Of a DNA stretch of 11,601 nucleotides, positions 7,251-11,601 are shown in pieces (positions within the stretch are counted from its first letter, which is position 1; each line of letters starts with the position of its first letter). This DNA comes from CAVRZY01 sp963725415. Lineage in GTDB: Bacteria > Acidobacteriota > Terriglobia > Bryobacterales > Bryobacteraceae. The stretch spans positions 1-11,601 of the forward strand of contig CAVRZY010000274.1 in the NCBI GenBank assembly GCA_963725415.1, in the 5' to 3' direction. The notes beneath the pieces are model-generated. The model had not been told where the DNA came from. It searched no databases and saw only the letters and a program-made list of their open reading frames with translations. Both the position numbers and the translations under genes were made by a program.

Positions 7251-8220
7251 ATCTGCTGCAGCATCCCCCATGGATCAGGGCGGCTGTCATGCGCAGCCGA
7301 TTCTACCCGGCCGTCTTCCAATGGGTCACCACGGCGGCATTCGTCGTGATTGTCATCTCGGCGCTCTTCGGACCGAACAACTCCGGCCAAAACTTCGGCG
7401 TGGCGTTGGCCTGGACCGTGTGGTGGCCGCTGCTGCCGCTGTCGTTCCTCCTGGTCGGGCGGTTCTGGTGCGCCGTCTGCCCGTTCGCCTGGCTGATGGA
7501 CCGGGTGCAGAAGGCCGTTGGCGTGCGGCTCCCGGTGCCGCCCTTCCTGCGCCGCCACGGGCCGTGGATCATCGCCGCGCTCTTCGTCCTGGTCACGTAC
7601 GTCGACGAGACCTGGCGGCTCAAGCGGCGATGCGCGCGTGACCGGCTATCTCCTGCTGGCGGTGCTGGCGGTCGTGATCTTTTTCGGCGCTTATTTTGAG
7701 CGGCGGACGTTCTGCCGCTACGTTTGCTTCATCGGCGGGTTTGCGGCCAACTACAGCCGGGCCGGGATGGTTCAGCTGCGGGCCGATCCGGATCGTTGCT
7801 GCGATTGCCCCACGCGGGCGTGCTACGACGGGAGAAGGGCACGCCGGGCTGCCCGGTCTTCTTATTCCCGCCGACCGTGGAAGATTCCGCGACCTGCCAT
7901 CTCTGCGGCAACTGCGTAAAGAATTGCCCCCGTGACGCGATCCGCATCTCGATTCGTCGGCCGACGTCGGAGTTGTGGGATATCCGCCAGCCGCGTCTGT
8001 CCGACGCCGTCCTGGCGGGCATCATCATGGGCGTGGTGTTGATCGAACAAGTCGCGATGCTCCATCTGTGGAACCCGCTGGTGGCGGCCGCAGGCGCGTG
8101 GCTGCACGTCGATCCTTACGCCTGGCATCCGTTGGTGTAGGGCTTGTTGCTGGCGTTTTATGGTCGCGCCGCTGATAGGATTGGCGCTTGTGAGCTTCCT
8201 CTCGCAGGCGCTGGATCGGC
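7247..8220 (+). CDS. Polytopic membrane 4Fe-4S protein (NapH/CcoG-type polyferredoxin), frameshifted, 3' end lost
   Basis: Seen: frame 2 from ATG 7247, frame 3 at ~7615-7830, frame 2 again to a TAG at 8138, then frame 3 through MVAPLIGLALVSFLSQALD. Six membrane segments are visible: residues ~23-42, ~52-71, ~105-120, then ~7640-7700, ~8010-8060 and ~8145-8215 in nucleotides. Iron-sulfur motifs in order: FWCAVCPFAW (C75, C78), FCRYVCFIGGF, CCDCPTRACYDG (C-x2-C-x4-C), GCPVF, and the classical ferredoxin motif CHLCGNCVKNCP at ~7898-7931. Known: NapH, MauN and CcoG/RdxA proteins carry two 4Fe-4S clusters beside membrane helices and pass electrons from the membrane to periplasmic or maturation partners. 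The second motif normally reads CP; here it is CF. The tail becomes unreadable where the ABC transporter sequence begins, so the true stop was not found. Confidence 0.78.
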
Positions 8221-8290
8221 AACGTCCTGATATTTTGGAACGGAAGCCCCGGAGGATCAAGTGGAAGGCTAACCTGACCGGCTACGGCCG
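8215..8290. other. Probable junction between two unrelated gene fragments
   Basis: Left of this stretch the last transmembrane helix of the polyferredoxin is recognisable (SFLSQALDRQ, ending ~8221). Right of it the sequence is already inside a binding protein (AASVESYEW, from ~8285), some 100 residues past where that family normally starts. There is no stop, promoter, ribosome binding site or signal peptide between them, and no insertion sequence or obvious repeat. Confidence 0.6.
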
Positions 8291-9957
8291 CCTCGGTGGA
8301 GAGCTACGAGTGGTTCTGACGGCAAGACCTTCACCATGCACATGCGCAAAGGCATGAAGTGGTCGGACGGCGAGCCCTATACCTCAGCGGACTGGAAGTT
8401 CTTTTGGGAGGATTCCGCGAAAATTCCGACCAGAAGCTTTACTCAATCCCTAACTGGCTGCGCAAGTTGGACGGCACGCCGATCGACATGGAATCCCCGA
8501 TGCCTACACCATGGTCTGGAAATCGGACCGGCCATGTGGATCAATCCCTACAACATGGCGCAGGGCTTCTGGGTATATGCCAACGCGATGATGAACCCGG
8601 CGCATTACCTCAAGCAGTTCCACCCCAAGTACACCTCCACCGCCACGTGGAAAGATTTCGCGGACAAGGATAAGTGTGGCTAACACCCGGTTACCCGTGC
8701 CTCATCGCCGGGTGTCTGAAAGAATTGTCTGCAGATAGCAGTGGCTATAGGTTCGAGCGCAACCCCTACTACTGGCGGGTGGACACCGAGGGCAACCAGC
8801 TTCCCTACATCGACAACCTCGAGATCGAGATCGTTGCTGATAGCAGCGCATCCTGAACTGCTCACAGGGAAAATATGACACGGCCTTCCGCATCTGCGGC
8901 GGCCCGAACGATATCGCTTTCCTGCAGGAGCAGGGCAAGGCTAATGGGTTTCACCTGCTGACGGGCTGGATAAACGGCGCGGGCGGCTGGCCTGCCTGGT
9001 TAGTCAACCAGTACTATGTCGAGGGCGGCATGAACTACCCTGATGATACACCGGACATGCCAAGGAAATTCGCGACCTGCTGCGCGACAAACGCTTCCGC
9101 CAGGCACTTTCCATCGGCTTCTCTCGCCAGCGCCTCATCGACGTGGCCTGGAACGGTATTGGCACACCCCAGCAAGCCACCATCAGCCCGCAGGCCTGGC
9201 ACTTCGCCAGCACCGAAGGCCAGCAAGTCTTCAAGGAGTGGCAAGCGTCCTACGCTACGGAAGACGACGCCAAGGCCAATGCCATGCTGGACGAGATCGG
9301 CATGAAGAAAGGCGCCGACGGCTTCCGCACCCTGCCCAGCGGTAAGGCGTTTACGTTGATCATCGATGTGACCGACTGGGGCGGCAGCTTGAAGGTGCAG
9401 ACGGATGCCGCCGCAGAGGTAAAGAATGAATGGAAAAGAAACTGGCCATCAAGATCAAGTTAAGAACCTCCAGGGCCAGCCCGAGGCACTACCCGCCTCA
9501 ATAATGTTGGTACATGCTGAAAGGGTATCGACGTCTCCGAGGTCGACATCTGGACCTTCCCGGACTGATCTTCCCCGTCCATATCACTACATACTGGGAC
9601 GCGGCTGGAAGGCAAGTACTATGACAAGGGAGTGAGGCTTGCCTACCGACCGGCGATACCCTAGACTGCGGTGTAAAGCCCGTAGAAGGCAGCCCTGCGT
9701 TCATCCTGCAGGCGCTTTACGATGAAGGCCTGAATGAACCGGACATTCAAAAACGACACGAGATCGTCTGGGAAGCCATCAAAGAAATTGAAACGGATGG
9801 CCCCTTCGTGATCGGCGTCTCCGGTGACCAACCCATGCCGGCCTTCGCCAAGGATTATATGCGCAACATCTATAACTTCGGTGTGCTCGGTCCATGGGCT
9901 CCGGCGACCCCCGGCAACGGGGTCCCAGCCCAGTGGTGGATGGACATTTCACAATAA
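8281..9957 (+). CDS. Peptide/solute ABC transporter substrate-binding protein (SBP_bac_5, OppA/DppA-like), N-terminus missing, heavily frameshifted
   Basis: Seen: conserved blocks in changing frames, in the right order for the family: SDGKTFTMHMRKGMKWSDGE (~8316), SADWKFFWED, DAYTMVWKSDRP, NPAHYLKQFHPKYTS (~8606), GYRFERNPYYWRVD (~8742), GNQLPYIDNLEIEIVAD, DLLRDKRFRQALSIGFSRQR (~9077), DEIGMKKGADGFRTLPSG, WTFPDW, DIQKRHEIVWEAIKEIE and PAQWWMDISQ before the TAA at 9955-9957. Known: these proteins capture peptides or other small solutes and deliver them to an OppBC-type permease pair. About 560 residues are represented. Signal peptide, lipobox and roughly the first 100 residues are absent. About ten indels are needed, more than elsewhere in the window, so this could be a true pseudogene, though the blocks are well preserved on both sides of each break. 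Permease genes follow immediately. Confidence 0.85.
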
Positions 9958-9982
9958 TATAACGATGTAAGTGTGTAATAGA

Positions 9983-10010
9983 GTGGCGGGCAGCCTTTCC
10001 CGCCCGCCAC
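9983..10010 (+). terminator. GC-rich stem-loop between binding-protein and permease genes
   Basis: GTGGCGGGC (9983-9991) pairs perfectly with GCCCGCCAC (10002-10010) over a 10-base loop; AGA/TCT can extend the stem past one bulged base. It is followed by ATTTTA rather than a clean T-run and is 26 bases after the binding-protein stop. Known: hairpins at this place in transport operons often stabilise the binding-protein mRNA and lower readthrough into the permeases, giving more binding protein than permease. Confidence 0.55.
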
Positions 10011-10019
10011 CTCTATTTT

Positions 10020-10025
10020 AGGAGG
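10020..10025 (+). promoter_or_regulatory. Ribosome binding site of the first permease gene
   Basis: AGGAGG lies five bases before the ATG at 10031 and supports that start. Confidence 0.65.
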
Positions 10026-10030
10026 CGATT

Positions 10031-11021
10031 ATGCTATCCTACATTATCCGGCGTATTGAATATGCTATTATCATGGTTGTGTTGGTATGTTTCGTCAGCT
10101 TTTTAATTCTTAAAGCTGCCATCGCTGGTTCCCGGAGGGGGGGATTTCCTCACCCAAAGGCTGGCGTTCCTGCGCTCCAGAGGGGATCGCAGCGCCGAAC
10201 AGCAAATCGAAGCCTATCGGATCCGCTTCGGCCTGGACAAGCCATTTTTGTGCAGTATGGGGTTGGGCCATTAAGTTTATCCTGGGGGATTTCGGCAAAT
10301 CCTCTGAATTCAAAAGCCCGGTCAAAGATTTATTAGGCGGGCGCTGGTGATGACCGTGATCCTGGCGGTGGCCACGCTGATCGTGACCTGGGTGGTCGCC
10401 ATCCCCCTGGGCGTCTATTCGGCGGTGCGCCAATACTCGCTCGGCGACCAGATCATCACCACCATCAGCTTCATCGGCCTGGGCATGCCGGGCTTCCTCT
10501 TGGCGCTGGTCATTTTATTCGTTGCGGTTGTGATCCTGAACCAGGATGTCATCGGGCTTTTCTCGCAGAGTTCGACGCGGCCTGGAGCCTGGGCAGGTTC
10601 GTGGACCTGCTCAAGCACCTGTGGGTGCCGGCGATTATCGCGCGTGACCGGGACCGGCTGTTGATGCGCATCATGCGCGGCAACTTGCTGGACACCTTGG
10701 GGCAGCCCTTCGTGGAAGCGGCCCGCGCCCGGGGGCTAAAGAACCGCACCGTGATCTGGAAACACGCCGTGCGGGTGCCATCAACCCCTTGATCGTCATC
10801 CTGGGCTCAGAGCATTCCCCACCATCATCGCCGGTACTGCACTGTATAAATGGTGTTGAATTTGCCAACAATCGGCCCCACCTTTGTCGAAGCGCTGCGC
10901 AAGCTGGATATGTATATGGCTGGCACCTGTATCGTGTTCCTGCACCATCCTCCTGCTGGTCGGCAATCTGTTTGCTGACCTGGCCCTGGCGTGGGTCGAT
11001 CCCCGCATCCGCCTCGAATAA
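10031..11021 (+). CDS. ABC transporter inner-membrane permease, OppB/DppB type, frameshifted
   Basis: Seen: about 330 residues, the normal family length, reconstructed over roughly eight indels (near 10130, 10250, 10265, 10340, 10565, 10778, 10815, 10850 and 10945). The start MLSYIIRRIEYAIIMVVLV is the typical OppB amphipathic N-terminus with the first helix. GDFLTQRLAF and FGLDKPFL match the first periplasmic loop. TVILAVATLIVTWVVAIPLG and GLGMPGFLLALVILFVAVVI are membrane segments. The cytoplasmic EAA loop, EAARARGLKNRTVIWKHAVR (~10718-10777), is the coupling helix that contacts the ATPase. The end LAWVDPRIRLE with TAA 11019-11021 is the usual OppB C-terminus. It forms the translocation channel with the OppC-type protein encoded next, 18 bases downstream. 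Upstream is the matching binding protein; no ATPase gene is in view. Confidence 0.86.
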
Positions 11022-11027
11022 ATCCAG

Positions 11028-11032
11028 AAGGA
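11028..11032 (+). promoter_or_regulatory. Ribosome binding site of the second permease gene
   Basis: AAGGA (within AGAAGGA) is seven bases before ATG 11040, supporting that start although the frame changes shortly afterwards. Confidence 0.5.
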
Positions 11033-11039
11033 AACCGAC

Positions 11040-11601
11040 ATGCCTAATAATAAGACAACCCAAACAGTAAGCAGGTCAGCCAAAGTTATTATTCCCTGGT
11101 ATGGTGGAAATTTAAGAAGAATAAAATGGCCATCGTCGGCGGGATCATCTTAATCATTTTCTACGTAGGCATGGTCGGAATAGCTGAGTTTATTGCCCCG
11201 TACGACCTCGAGCATGCCTCTAATTTCACCGACGCGTCTCCCCAGGCGATCCATTTTATCGATAAACAGGGCAAGTTCCATTTTCAGCCTTTGACCTATG
11301 GCCTGGTGAAGAAAATCGACGAGGTCAAGCGGGTGCGCACGTTTGTTGAGGATCCAAATTCGAACCAGTACCCAATCTATCTCTTTGTGAAAGGTGACCC
11401 CTACAAGCTGTTCGGTTTAATCCCGATGTCCCTTCACCTGTTCGGAATTAAAATCGACGGATCCAGAGGCAACGATATTTATCATGGGCACCAACTCGCT
11501 GGGACGGGATTATTTCTCGCGCATCATCTACGGTGGGCGCCTATCCCTGTTGATCGGTTTGATCGGCCAGTTCCTCACCATCATCCTGGGTAGTGTTTTA
11601 G
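11040..11601 (+). CDS. ABC transporter inner-membrane permease, OppC/DppC type, 3'-partial, frameshifted
   Basis: Seen: MPNNKTTQT from ATG 11040 passes by an indel near 11068 into KQVSQSYYSLVWWKFKKNK, then the first helix MAIVGGIILIIFYVGMVGIA (from 11126). A long extracytoplasmic stretch follows (~11186-11480, APYDLEHASNF ... EVKRVRTFVEDPNSNQYPIY ... LIPMSLHLFGI). An indel near 11475 leads to the family signature GTNSLGRDYFSRIIYGGRLS and the next helix LLIGLIGQFLTIILG, cut by the window end. Known: OppC-type proteins carry an OppC_N segment, then G-T-D/N-x-L-G-R-D and the permease core. Here the loop between helix 1 and the signature is about 100 residues, longer than the 30-60 common in the family, and resembles the extended versions in Chloroflexota and Firmicutes. 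It pairs with the preceding permease. Confidence 0.86.

Noticed and set aside
6851..7558. 235-codon minus-strand open frame
   Set aside because: It overlaps the FixH-like and polyferredoxin genes in antisense and shows no domain or ribosome binding site.
8138..8140. TAG as the true stop of the polyferredoxin
   Set aside because: The same frame continues with GLLLAF, followed in the next frame by a good membrane helix, so the stop is more likely an error; not certain.
8200..8300. Insertion sequence or transposon end at the join
   Set aside because: No terminal inverted repeats, target duplication or transposase fragment could be seen.
8160..8357. Short open frame starting MVAPLIGLALVSFLSQ as an independent small gene
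   Set aside because: Its first part is the last helix of the polyferredoxin in another frame and its end runs across the junction; no ribosome binding site precedes it.

Overview
The window looks like an environmental or metagenome-derived contig rather than a finished genome. Almost every long gene is read in two or three frames that splice together into one recognisable protein, which points to scattered single-base indels. I reconstructed the proteins by following conserved sequence across frames, so frameshift positions are approximate. No tRNA, rRNA, CRISPR array, insertion sequence or phage gene was seen.

Positions 1-8220 suggest a GC-rich Gram-negative bacterium with an outer membrane: there is a TonB-dependent receptor and a lipoprotein. 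The secreted Vps10/BNR propeller, the ECF sigma/anti-sigma pair and the membrane polyferredoxin are the kind of content seen in Acidobacteriota/Aminicenantes-type or related anaerobic lineages. That taxonomic guess is weak inference. Layout: (1) 1-2040 +, C-terminal two thirds of a secreted Asp-box beta-propeller protein; (2) 2090-3620 -, an intact two-gene operon, ECF sigma factor then zinc-finger transmembrane anti-sigma factor; (3) an AT-rich divergent control region (3621-3802) with two inverted repeats; (4) 3803-6033 +, TonB-dependent receptor; (5) 6082-8220 +, a small FxLYD-type lipoprotein, a membrane-anchored beta-sandwich protein (FixH/YtkA-like) and a polytopic 4Fe-4S protein of the NapH/CcoG type, the last two overlapping by ATGA.

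At about 8215-8290 the polyferredoxin runs, without a recognisable end, into the middle of a peptide-type ABC transporter substrate-binding protein whose N-terminus is missing. From there to the right edge the content is an Opp/Dpp operon: binding protein, OppB-type permease and the start of an OppC-type permease. These resemble Anaerolineae/Chloroflexota or other fermenter transporters, and the DNA is by eye less GC-rich. The join may be an assembly chimera or a real deletion/rearrangement.

The most coherent biological unit is the sigma/anti-sigma operon placed back to back with the TonB receptor. It resembles FecI/FecR-type surface signalling, but the receptor has no N-terminal signalling domain and the anti-sigma factor carries an unusual C-terminal domain that may be an OB fold. 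The second is the lipoprotein/beta-sandwich/polyferredoxin cluster, which looks like an envelope electron-transfer or metal/redox maturation unit.
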